From Bisporella sp. PMI_857 (lineage: Eukaryota; Ascomycota; Leotiomycetes; Helotiales; Helotiaceae): a stretch of DNA of 64,000 nucleotides. Position numbers and translations under genes: made by a program. Location: assembly GCA_021307315.1 (NCBI GenBank), contig JAJSPD010000033.1, forward strand, positions 248,001 to 312,000, in the 5' to 3' direction. The notes beneath the pieces were generated by a model. That model was not told the DNA's origin. It made no database searches and worked only from the letters and a program-made list of their open reading frames with translations. Position 1 is the first letter of the stretch. Each line of letters begins with the position of its first letter. Below are positions 42,593 through 53,949 of this stretch, piece after piece.

Positions 42593-45500
42593 CTATACAA
42601 GTCTTGACGTTCCTTTAAATCTGAGAATAGATATTCTCCCTGATGAGTGTCCTAATACAATGACTTTGTCCCAGACAGCCTCACAAGTCGGACGATAATC
42701 AGGAGGAAGCCAGAGAATATTTGTCCCTCCTTCTACTATCCAATCATTTGCTACAAATAAAGCTAGCTCTGCTCTGCCGTCTTGCAAGAAGGCCACAGAT
42801 CCGACCGAGCGCGAGTGGCCCTCGAGCGTCTGCAGCGCCGCACCTGTGACGGTGTCCCAGAGCCGTACTGTTTTATCGTCGCCATCTGACACGACCTGAT
42901 TGCCATCTGGCGAGAAAGCCACAAAAGTGACCCGGCTAGAGTGGCCTTCGAGCGTTTGCAGCGCCGCACCCGTGACAGCGTCCCAGAGCCGCACTGTCTT
43001 ATCTTCGGACCTCGACACGACTTGTTTGCTATCGGGTGAGAAAGCCACGGAAGTGACTAAACCCGAGTGGCCCTCCAGCGTCTGCAGTGCTGCACCCGTG
43101 GTGGCGTCCCAAAGCCGCACTGTCTTATCGTCGGATCCCGACAAGACCTGCTTGCCGTTGGGCGAGAAGGCCACAGATTCGACTGAGCGTGAGTGGCCTT
43201 CGAGCGTCTGCAGCGCCGCACCTGTGACTGTGTGCCAGAGCCGTACTGTCATATCGTAGGACCCCGACACGACCTGCTTGCTGTCAGGTGAAAAAGCTAC
43301 GAACGTGACCCAGCCCGAGTGGCCCTTGAGTGTTTGCAACGCCGCACCCGTGATGGCGTCCCAGAGCCGCACTGTTTTATCTTCGGACGTTGACACAACT
43401 TGCTTGCCGTCAGGTGAGAAAGCCACGGAAGTGACCCAGCCCGAGTGGCCCTCAAGCGTCTGCAGCGCCGCACCTGTGGCCGCGTCCCAGAGCCGCACTG
43501 TCTTATCATAGGACCCCGACACGACCTGCTTACCGTCAGGTGAGAAGGCCACGGACCTGACCCAGCGTGAGTGGCCCTCGAGCGTCTGTAGCGCCGCACC
43601 CGCGACGGCGTCCCAAAGCCGTACTGTTTTATCGTCGGACCCCGACACGACCTGATTGCCGTCTGGCGAGAAAGCCACAGAGGTGACCCAGCCCGAGTGG
43701 CCTTCGAGCGTCTGCAGCGCCGCACCCGTGACAGCGTCCCAGAGCCGCACTGTCTTATCGTAGGACCCCGACACGACCTGCTTACCGTCAGGTGAGAAGG
43801 CCACGGACTTGACCCAGCGTGAGTGGCCCTCGAGCGTCTGTAGCGCCGCACCCGCGACGGCGTCCCAAAGCCGTACTGTTTTATCGTCGGACCCCGACAC
43901 GACCTGATTGCCGTCAGGTGAGAAAGCCACGGAAGTGACCCAGCCCGAGTGGCCCTCAAGCGTCTGCAGCGCCGCACCTGTGGCCGCGTCCCAGAGCCGC
44001 ACTGTCTTATCATAGGACCCCGACACGACCTGCTTGCCGTCAGGTGAGAAAGCCACGGACTTAACCCAGCGTGAGTGGCCCTCGAGCGTCTGTAGCGCCG
44101 CACCCGCGACGGCGTCCCAAAGCCGCACTGTTTTATCTTCGGACCCTGACACGACCTGATTGTTGTCTGGCGAGAAAGCCACAGAGGTGACCCGGCTCGA
44201 GTGGCCTTCGAGCGTCTGCAGCGCCGCACCCGTGACAGCGTCCCAGAGCCGCACTGTCTTATCGTCGGATCCCGACACGACCTGCTTACCGTCAGGTGAG
44301 AAAGCCACGGACTTGACCCAGCCCGAGTGGCCCTCCAGCGTCTGCAGCGCCGCACCCGTGACGGCGTCCCAGAGCCGTACTGTCATATCGCCGGATCCTG
44401 ACACAACCTGCTTGCCGCCAGGTGAGAAGGCCACGGACGTGACCAGGTACGAGTGGCCCTCGAGAGTCTGTAGCGCCGCACTCCAATCCGCTTGCACTTT
44501 CGATTTCCTCTGGATCCAAGGTGAGATAGACCCCTCAAATCGTCTCTGAACTATACTCTGTTCTGGAGCGAAGACAAGGGCTGAAGAGTAGAGCTGTAGG
44601 GGTGCTTGTTCAATCACCGATCGATTGTATAAGGCGAATCGCTTTGCATCACGGATGAATGCATGTAGATTAGGACTTTTGTCAGCCTTTGTGGGATAGA
44701 TTAGTTAGGGTTCCTTGGTAAATCATAAAATAAAGCTTACTGGAATGAGTGTCTCTAAGGACAATATCGCAAAAATCCCTTCAGAAGTCTTCCTCATCCA
44801 GCCAAGGGCCTCAAGCCAGTGAAGCAAATGGTCTTGGAGGAATTGGTGAACTTGGTCATAGAGTTGAGCACCACTCCTTTTCAGATGCTGGACCCAGTAT
44901 AGGCATGCATATTGAAGCTCTGCAGGAAGATATTTTTCTACTTGATCGCTCTCTATATTATTTGCAAGTACTCCAGGGGCCTCTAGACCACAGATGTTTT
45001 TCTTAAGAGAGATTGATAGAATCTGTATACAGCTCGTAGCTAAAGCATGATGTGCTTCCTCCTCGACCACTTGGAAGTCTAGGTCACGACATCTATCCTT
45101 ATTAAGCAAGAAGTCACGAAATGAAGGATGGTGGAGACGGAGCGGGTGGGTTTGATTCTCTGGGATATCTAAGATCGCATGAAGATCCTCTAGTATTTGG
45201 TCAACTTCCCCTTTTCGGAGATGGAGTAGCCTACTCAATGAATAGGCAGAGAGGGGTGAGAGCAAAACTACTATACTCCCGAGTGTGTGTCTTAGCATGG
45301 CAAATAACTCTCTTTTCTCCTCGTCTGTATATTCCGAAGAAACGGAGTGCTTAAGGACAGTAATATATATCTGGTCGAGGTGCTTCTCTGGTGCTATAAC
45401 GGCGCATCCACTACCCTGAAGAATTGTATCCAGTCTTTTGAGTGCGAACCGCTTCCCTTCGCGGACAAATCGACAGGCAGTTGCAGCCCAAATAAAGAGG

Positions 45501-47091
45501 CCACCAGCATTTAGAACTAGCTGTTTAAGAGTCTGCTCACCTGGCCAGCCAGCTCCAAGGGTCCATTCCTGCCCAATTATCCCTAGGCTGTATTCCAGGA
45601 ATAGAGAGATGTCATGGTTGATAATTGCCGGGGGTATATTTTGGAGTACGAAATCTTTGTGTTCAGTTTGCGGGATACGGTTTATACCATGTCGAATTGG
45701 AATCTCAGGTCTGCTCGTCAGAAAGATCCGAAGCCGTACCGTCTTCAGCGATTGAGCTTCAGTTAAGAGTTGTAGAATCATCTGAATGTCATCCTTACTA
45801 TCACACTCATCAAGGGCGTCGATTATAAGCACATACGAGGAAGGAGAAGAGCTGCTGTCCAGCCTTGCTAACGGACGGAGGACGAGCTGGCGCCACTGAT
45901 CACCGAAAGACTGGTTCGCTATATCATTCTGCTCTATAGCAGCATTGGAAATGAACCGTCGGATTTGTGGTACGTTACGCGCAAGCTGCCTAGCAATAGT
46001 CGTAAAAAATTTGCCTGCATGTCCAACATCTCCACCGCCTCTTGAGAAGAAAAAGCTAGCCCCAAGTCGCCTTTGATCAAAGTATCTGCGGGCTACGGTG
46101 CGCGCAAGCGTCGACTTTCCTGTGCCGGCCAAGCCGTTCAACCAGAAGATGCACCGCTTATCTTGCCCATCAGCCCAGGTATATATACTCCGAAGAAGCT
46201 CAACACGGGTGTTTGGGAGACAGGAGGGCGAGTGCTGCTTTGCATACGAATTAAATGGCGCCTCAACAGCGTATGGTAGACGATCGATTCCTGAGTGGTT
46301 AGTGCTCGTTTTGATGGTAGATATCAAATTGAAGTTGTGCGCTCACCCTTTGAAGGTTTGTCGATCTCATCCCGGAGTCGGATAAACGCATTATCACTCC
46401 CCTCCCCATAGATAAGCGGCATATATATGTCAAATATGCCTAGTAGCGAGTACGCCTTGTCTTCTTTCCGCGTGGTCTGGCGATTTTCTGCCCACAATAA
46501 GCGCTCTTCAACTTCGAACTGAGAAAGAGGAGCTCCTTGAAGCGCTGAAATAGCAATCCCTGTTATCTTGTGAATTTGTCGCTCTAGAGTTCTCTTATCA
46601 CCTAGCCGACTGCCTTCCTGGGAGAAGAATTCAACCGAACCTGGGGCAAGGAGCTCTTGAAGGGTCCAACCCCGTGTAAACCATCTGCTTGCCCGAAAAG
46701 CCGGTTCCCAAGTAAGATCGGAGACTTGATTGCTTGCTTCCCTCTCAGTAATCGAAACATCTGATAGATAGACGTAGCATTTAGCCGCATTGTGATACCA
46801 GCGAAACATAGAGTTGATGGCCTCTGCGAGCTCGTTGTTATTCGATTTGTCGATGCAACATGTATCAACCCAAAAATATTCTAAGCCGTCGTGTCTAGCT
46901 TGTTCTCCGCAGAACCGAATTTTGTCATAGCCAGCCTTGCTCTTGCCCGCCCCATCTATCAAATCCCTAAAGGTCACCTCTTCGGTATCAAGGCCCCATG
47001 TGTGCGAAAGTATGGCATACAGGGGAATATCATCGCCGAAGTCCTTGGTCAGGCTGAACTCGCCATCGCTGTTGCGTTCTAGAAGACGCAT
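42593..47091 (-). CDS. HET-NACHT-WD40 NLR protein (HET-E/HNWD type), intact, three exons
   Basis: Signal-transducing NTPase of the fungal NLR class, expected to act in heterokaryon incompatibility or xenorecognition and to trigger regulated cell death. Exons are 47091-46347, 46290-44741 and 44686-42593. The introns (56 and 54 bp) have GTGAGC/CTCAG and GTAAGC/AAAG ends with CTAAC branch sites. The 1462-residue frame is unbroken. The HET domain (residues 23-222) has LYAILSHTWG, EYFWVDTCCIDK, RGWTLQELLAP and KAYSLLGIFDIYMP. The NACHT domain has Walker A GLAGTGKST (301-309), Walker B YVLIIDALDEC (401-411) and the FLTSRPE motif (439-444). Exon 3 encodes 13 full 42-residue WD40 repeats (842-1387), each GHS...VAFSPDGKQVVSGS.DKTVRLWD...GAALQTLE, then a degenerate one and a unique tail. 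The start MRLLERNSDGEF precedes the HET core at the usual distance. Related genes are known as het-e and hnwd in Podospora; orthology is not claimed. Confidence 0.95.
42821..44458 (-). repeat. Array of 13 near-identical 126-bp WD40 repeats
   Basis: Thirteen in-frame 126-bp units inside exon 3 of the NLR. Units 3-8 form three copies of a 252-bp dimer: the motif CCCAGCGTGAGTGG recurs at 43560, 43812 and 44064. The nucleotide sequence is highly conserved between units, with differences clustered at a few codons. Confidence 0.95.
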
Positions 47092-47730
47092 TTATTCGAC
47101 CGGATTCGAGGGCCCTGGAGGAAAGGGGTTCTCAGTGAGTATCGAGTCGCCGAGTCGGCATGTTTGTGACGTTGTTTGTTGAGTTGGGAGTGGAGGTTGG
47201 ATCTAGGTTGACACTCATATCAACTCAGCTGAAAGGAGCCTTGTGACAAGCGTGGAATCATTGGGCATCGCTGCAGCCACGCAAATTTAGCCAATCACGG
47301 GTAAGATGCTGCAGGAGATCATGGTGACTGTCTCAACTATTCGAAGTTCATGCTCGATTGAGCCATAATTTGTTTTCGTCACTGATGCACATCTTGATTG
47401 ATGTTAAAATCGCCGATATCAGTTAAATATTTAGCAGTAGTCGCGAATTGGCACATATGTTCGAACCACTGGCGTATTATTGGCGACATAAGCGAAGGGC
47501 AGATGGGAATTGAATGTATTGCCGTTTGCCGATGTCAGCTGATCCTGGGCGGAGTTGACAGGAGCAGGGGGAGGTTGGCCTGTGTACTCGGGAAAAGTGG
47601 GGCGACCTTTCAACGATTAAGTTTTTAATGCGAAGCCGATTTCGAATTCTACTGTAGTTGTTCCGGGGTGAATTGAACAACGCATACCTGCATATTTGAG
47701 GCAATCACATCACATGGGGCTGCTGCTCTC
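47092..47730. other. Upstream region of the NLR gene
   Basis: This 639-bp gap between the NLR start and LTR-A should contain the NLR promoter. No repeat or motif is clear. Confidence 0.35.
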
Positions 47731-47952
47731 TGTAACAACTCAAGGCAAACAGGGATCTCGATCCGTAGAGATTTCAGGGAGGAGGACTCAAAGGTATGAA
47801 CGGCTATCAATTGTTATAACGAAGAGAACAAGCTACAGACAGAAGAAGGGAAGGAAAGCAGCGCTTTATATACAAGAGACAGGTCAGGGGCTATCGTAAG
47901 CGAGTCGCCGAGACCTAGGGGTCATAAGCGAAGTTGGGCCAGGGCCGTGACA
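47731..47952 (-). repeat. LTR-A copy 7
   Basis: Begins TGTAACAACTCAAGG and ends GGCCGTGACA; 222 bp, minus orientation. Its TATA (in GCGCTTTATATACAAG) points in the same direction as the NLR gene and lies about 740 bp upstream of its ATG. Flanking pentamers CTCTC and CTGGC differ. Confidence 0.85.
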
Positions 47953-50095
47953 CTGGCTGACATACCCAGTCACAGCCATGGCCCACCAGCCTTGTCAGGA
48001 TTTGAGGATCCAGGTCGCTGACATGTCTCTAACAAAGCAGAGGACACTAGCGCGGAAGACTTTTCTCACATAGATCACAACAGATCTGTATGCTAGACAC
48101 ATAACATAGAGAGCTAAATAGTATCACCAATACCTTCTGATTATTACTGTGTATTCCATGTTCTATCACCCACGTACCTCTAGCCACTGTTGGCCTTCAT
48201 GCCTAAGGCTTTACAAATTAAAGTTACAGCGGAAGTATTACCCGGTTATGGGAACGTGTGGGGTCGTTCCGCCCAAACATCGATAGTTGTTTCGATGCGA
48301 GGTACCGATCAGCGTGGCGATCTTGCATGAATGTGCACGCCACGGCAGCCATAAGCTTGTGGACGATTTCCCGCATAGTAGTGGGGTCTTAGCTCCCTGC
48401 AGCCGGCCGGGGCCGGCCCCCCACAGTTAACCGAATTACCACATGGCTTTATGTTCTAGAATGCGGTAATGAGAAAGACATGTTCTTACAATTTCACATC
48501 AGGAGTATCGAATCAAACAAGTCAAATCATGATTTGCTGGCGCCAAAGGGTTTGATATGTAATGGTACCCAAACTTAATCTTTGAAAATTCCTTAAAAAT
48601 GATCACTTGTTCTACATCGTTAGGTCTAAATGGACCAATAGTGCCAACCATCAATCACATAACCAGAGAACCCCGCTAATTTCTGCTTGATAACAAGAAG
48701 AATGAAAAAGTATAGTGTGCTTTTATACAATATATGGTAATATCACTAGAATAATAGTATACTAACTATAACTTCATACACTTGCAAGAAAAAAATCTCA
48801 GACCTTTGAATTATAAGTCTTGGCACGTGAGGGAGGGACGTTAATGCGTTTGGTGATCACCAGGAACAGTTTTCCGGAAGCACGCGTCTACCTCGACCTT
48901 TATTAGCTTACTTTAGGCTTAGTGTAATGTATAGCCATTGCTTTTCCAATCGATAATAAAATTGGCGTGTTGTCATCTTTGGCTTGTGATTTGAACAATC
49001 AATTCGAGTTAGCATTAACGCGAAGCGCCGAGCACTCCGCTTGGCTATGGACCAATCCATTCTTGCAGGATTTTAAGCGCCAGTGAGCATGAAATGCGAC
49101 ATGCACGATGCAAATTAGCTGATACGGCCGATATTTTGGGCCAAGCAATACTTCCTGGCCGGTGATAAATGTGAACTTTTATTTGCCGTCTGGTGCAAGT
49201 TTTCATATAAGCATTTTCATTGGAAATATGATTCCGTGGCATACGAACCTTGCTATATGGCTATGAATGAATTGACTGCGTGACAGCCAGGAACCATGAA
49301 CGATATAGTCATGAATTAACTACGTAACAGCCGGTAAACATGGCCGTGAACCAATAAGTATCGGTAGTATAACACTAATAGATCGGCAACCCGCCGGGTT
49401 ACAGGGTCAGGTCGAACCCGCTGGATTGGGTCGAAAGCATATTAACAACCCAGCCAACCCAGCCCAGCCCAGTTCAGTCCGCAGTCTAGCCGACCCAGCA
49501 AAGCCACATCTAGCAGACAAAACGACCAAATCGCCATTTAAGCATGTGCAGAAGCGCATGTTACGCAGCAGTTGCTTCACGAAGTGTTATTTGAACCAAA
49601 GCTGGCATCAAAAAAAGCTTTATGTACAAACGCGCACTATGGCGATGGCCCCAACCCGCCACCGCAGACCTATCCAAAGGCTTTCTCGTAATCCCAAACT
49701 CCTCATCCCCCTCCACTTAGTCCCAATCGTGAATTCGTTATAAATCTCATATTAATCTGCCCAAAACTTTGTATCAAACGTTTGAAGATATCCCAAACCT
49801 TGTATAAACACCCAGGACCCTTTCGCTCCCTGCTGTGAGAAACAATTAACAGTCACGTCACTCTCAAAAGGAAACATTCGCAAAAAAAAAGGAAGAAAAA
49901 ACAAGCTCTTGCTGATACGAAATTCTTCAACAACAACAAAATCGCAGGTACACGGTCCGGGACTTGGAACAACTATCTCCCATGTAGCGCCTGGTATCGT
50001 TAAGTTCACGTGGTTATTCGCAAGCTAAAGTCTGTCAAGTGGTCGACCGGTGCCAACGGCGGTCTGGCACAAGTGGCAGGCTGTAGCGAGGGGTC
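47953..50095. other. Long non-coding stretch between the NLR and a Zn2Cys6 gene
   Basis: About 2.1 kb with no recognised gene. It includes a GC palindrome-like run near 48398-48420 (GCCGGCCGGGGCCGGC) and a stretch of CCCAGC-rich sequence at 49380-49500 that resembles the subterminal parts of fungal hAT elements. Neither is firm. Confidence 0.35.
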
Positions 50096-52521
50096 TCAGT
50101 TTGTGTTTAGTATGTTGCGGACTTGCATAGGGCTGTGACTGTCACTCTCTTCCGTCGAACGGGGGCCATGCCCACGGGGACTCAAGGGAGGCTCATGGAA
50201 ACCGAAAGCCGCAGCATCGAGCTTCCAGTCGGCACAAAACGTAGGGGAATATCTGTGATGTATCTCGCCGCTTGGCTGGACATATGAGTGTCTGGTGCAG
50301 GCGTCTACCACGTCATCGATTCGATATGATCGCGCAGAAGATCGGCCATGCCTTTCGCGAAGTTGGTTACCGTCCAGGCGGATTCCGCTTTCTCTTGCGG
50401 TCTTCTGTAGCATTTCCAGAAGCGCACCGGCGACAGGAAAGCCCTCTCGAGACTCCGCCAGCGACTCTAATCCGAATTCTATAGCGCTCGGCCCATCTTT
50501 TCCGTAGCCTTGCACCCCGCCAGGAAAATATCTTACGACAACATCGGCGAAGTGTAGAACAGCAAACATTTGCAGGACCGTCTGATAACGACAAGTATAT
50601 CGAGCCCGGTAATGCTCATCGAGAAGACATAGTCCGCTTTGTGTATGCTTCCATATAGTTTCTTCGATGGTGGAAATGGGAAACCCATCAATGTCCATCA
50701 GAGGACGGAGCAAGTGTACTACTGCATTTTCATAAAGGATGCTATCACCATCGCGTTAGCAGCTCGATGTCATAAATCCTGGGCCAGGCTTACAATAGCG
50801 CCAGCACATGAGGGAGGGCTTGACTGCTGTCTGTTCCGAAATTTCGGATGGAGCTAGGCAGCTCCGTCCGCCAGGCGACAAACCTGCTGTAGTAATTCAA
50901 GATGTGGCGAGCTTGTATAGGCGCACTGTTTGGGGCATACATCCTGGTTGTGACCTCATGAATTATGCTGACCAGTTTCGACTTTTGGTGATTTGTTATG
51001 CCTAGCAGTCCTGGCCATGCAAGACAGTGACTGTGAGGTTGGCGGTAGAAATACCACCTTGCCTCATCCAGCTTGGTTTTACCATAATCGATATTTTCGA
51101 AGTGGTTATACTGCACGGTAGATGGAACTTGAAAGGTTACCTGTGCCCATTCACTGAGCGTGTCAGCTTGGTAGTGGAAAAGCAGGGACACGACTAACCT
51201 GTTCAGATTTTGCAAGCCTCGACTTGTTTGTATCCACACTTCTTGAGAACTATCATCGACACCCAAGTATCCTTTTTTCGATAGCATGGCGGTGGCGATC
51301 TTCAGGTATGAGGTAGCACGTAATGCTTCGGCGCGTGCAGAGCCTATAAGGTACATGATCGCGAATGCTTGTATTGTGGTGATGCTCGTATCTTCGCTAT
51401 CGATGCCCGAGCGAACCGCATCACTAAATTCCTGGCCGAGCTGCACAAAGTCCACTCTCTCTCTATCAGATGCGGAATGCAGATGGCATGCCATTGCGCA
51501 TATCGCATCAACGAGAATAGTTGAACAGTAAAGACTCGACCGGCGCTGGTAAGAATCGACAAAATGCCCTTCGCTGAACAAGGTGTGTACAGGATGGACC
51601 CAGGCAAAGTACAGCTGAAACAAATGGTCGATAATTGCAGGATCTGAGGTTACTAATGACCATTGAGATGCTGTAGCATTTGAATTATCCACATCAGGAC
51701 CCCGAGGGTCGAATTGAGAGTCGAATATGGACTGACGAGGCGGGGAACTATCTAATTCAAACTCTCCATCTTCCTCCAAGGACGAGCCGCCCAACCATGA
51801 CCCAATAGTTTCGTATGTCTCACCAGATCTTAGGCGGCTTAGGGTTTCGGGAGCCTGGTCTTCAGTGCAAAGTGCCTGGATGATCTGATCCGCCAAACGC
51901 TCTTTAGTGGTAAGTTCTTTAATTTGATCAACAAGGTCTTTTTTTGCGTGCCTAGTATGACTCTCGTAGATACATTCCGAACTATCTTTTCGTGACGCAC
52001 ACCTTTTGCATGGCTTCTTACCATCACACTAGAAGCTATCAGCATATTGTAACTCAGATGGCCGCGTGTATCCTGGAATGACACGAATAACAAGCATGAC
52101 AATGCTGGTGCATGCTGTGTCCAGTACTTACTTTAGCCCGGCTTTTCTTGCATCTCAGACACGCGTTGCGGGTTACAGAGTCTGGCACTCGACGTCTTTT
52201 GATAGGGATGCACCCCGGCTCAGCGCTTGTTGTATTGGGAGGATTGGATCCACTAGCAGAGCCGGATAAGGATTGATAGCCTTGACTACCGGCGGGGAGG
52301 CTATCATCCCCTAAGGCTGGGCGAGATGACACCGCCGAAGGGGCTATAGCACGATACATTTGTAAATTGAACGCGGAATGTTTGTTGCTGAATGCCTTGC
52401 TGCTCGGGGTGCTAAGTTTGGGGTTGTGGGGTTGATAAAGACATATAAAGATATAACCAGCTCCTGGTGGGGATTGACTGTAGTTGTACTGGTTCCTGCC
52501 TGAAAAATATGGGGTCGACAT
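50096..52521 (-). CDS. Zn2Cys6 transcription factor with fungal_trans domain (three exons)
   Basis: Predicted regulator of 756 residues. Exons: 52521-52132, 52028-50794 and 50741-50096. The introns (103 and 52 bp) have GTAAGT/CTAG and GTAAGC/GATAG ends and keep the frame. The first intron lies inside the zinc finger. Splicing gives C121-x2-C124-x6-C131-x5-C137-x2-C140-x8-C149, with CLRCKKSRAK in exon 1 and CDGKKPCKRCASRKDSSEC in exon 2. A short coiled coil follows (DLVDQIKELTTKERLADQI). The fungal_trans region contains LFQLYFAWVHPVHTLFSEGHF, LVDAICAMACHLHSA and AFAIMYLIGSARAEALRATSYLKIATAML. The second junction gives a phase-correct ALF-ILYENAVVHLLRPL. The start at 52521 is chosen as the first ATG giving an ordinary serine/proline-rich N-terminus; another small intron around 52390-52440 is possible. 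The general architecture resembles AmyR/XlnR-like regulators, but the target is unknown. Confidence 0.88.
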
Positions 52522-53040
52522 CCAACCAATTGTGTATGATGCATCTATTTGCTTTTTCCTAAAACTAAAATTAGGGCTTCTTTTGCAGCTGCAACTCTTG
52601 AATGAGTACCTCTGTGAAATGGTAATCAACGGCCACATCAACACCCTCGATGCATCCTTCTATTGCAAACTTCGCTTATCAATAGGGGGAGCTGTATTTT
52701 GAAAATCGTGCGCTCTCTGTTTTCGTCAATGCTTTGATATTTCTTGCCGTAAATTTCGGAATCAGATCTCAAACGGAGAAAGATTGGACGGCTCTTTAAT
52801 TCGCGGGCCAGCAAGTACTCCGGCAAGCCACGAAGATGGTCATTTGTCTTAAAAATCCATATGACCCCCTCTTTATTTCTTTTTCTGCTTTCATTTGTGA
52901 GGCTGCGTAACCCCCCCAAAGTTGGGACGAGGCTCGATTCTTTGAAGCTCTCGCATCATTGTTCTGCGATTATCGAAGTTCTGTAAACGTTTGAGCTCTG
53001 TTTCTAGATTGTTGAGCCTATATATAAACTTCTTTTTCTC
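52522..53040. other. Upstream region of the Zn2Cys6 gene
   Basis: About 520 bp with no recognised gene. Short minus-strand frames here are lysine/glutamate rich but show no domain. Probably contains the promoter. Confidence 0.35.
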
Positions 53041-53221
53041 GTTCGTACGCATGTAAATAAAGTCACGTGAACTACCAGGAACAGGTGAATTGTGGGTGCC
53101 CAGGCTTACAACCCCGCGCGATAGACGGTGGCTTAGAACCAAGAATCGGGAACCGTAATCATACCGGCAAGAGCGTAGTCAATAGCTACTACGCCTTTTG
53201 CTACGTGATAGGTATCCGACA
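53041..53221 (+). repeat. LTR-C copy (nearly full length)
   Basis: About 180 bp from the CGCATGTAAATAAAGTCACGTG block to GATAGGTATCCGACA, matching LTR-C at 19299-19472 in inverse orientation. The hairpin present in that copy is not formed here; a shorter, diverged segment stands in its place. Confidence 0.6.
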
Positions 53222-53949
53222 GTTTCGGCAAGAAAAGAAATGCATCTTTACATTTCATAGGCTGTTGCGAACCGTGAATCGGAACGCCAATTTTAGTATA
53301 TGGGTTTTTACAATTCTATCGATGAATTGATGGTGATGCTGTGGCTGGAGGTAGAGATTTAGCGAAAGTTTTATTGCACGACTCAGTTCCCTACTGATTG
53401 ATGGCTGAATTTGGTGGCTTTTGACCGGCACATCCGACTGGTGCACTATAATTTTAGGTGGCATTCTACGATCAAACGGCTCTTTAAATAGCATATATGT
53501 TTAAGTGCCGAATACGGCACCTGATTAGTTTTTGGTTTTCAGTCCGTCACCGACATCTGTCACGAATCCAAATCCCGGCGCTGATGAAGCTAATATGGAG
53601 GTTCTATTACGAGGATTCTAAACTACGGAGAAGATACCGCGAGAGAATCCTCAACCAAGTCAAGCATGTGGAATACTAGTCCTGAATATGAAAGTATATC
53701 CGAGTGATCATGTGGTAACCGTGACAAAGACAGCCAAAACGGTCGCTACTTTCTCACCACTCAACGATCCACATACAATTAACTTCCTTTCGTCAGGTGT
53801 CAATCTACTCTTCTTTGCGCGATTTGGATTAATAGCCTTTGCAAAAACTTTACGTGGGGCGCCCATTTTGTGGTGTTGAAGGTAAAGTGAGGGGACACGC
53901 ACTCGTGATCTCAAGGAAAGAAACTTGTTGATCGGTGGGGCTTGGATAG
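53222..53949. other. Spacer before the DUF7924 pseudogene
   Basis: No gene recognised. May contain the old promoter of the downstream pseudogene. Confidence 0.3.

Noticed and set aside
43297..44355. 352-codon arginine/serine-rich frame inside the NLR
   Set aside because: It is the WD40 array read in another frame; the periodic composition follows the 126-bp repeat.
42900..44549. Plus-strand frames with repeated GEKATEVT motifs
   Set aside because: Antisense readings of the WD40 repeats, not genes.
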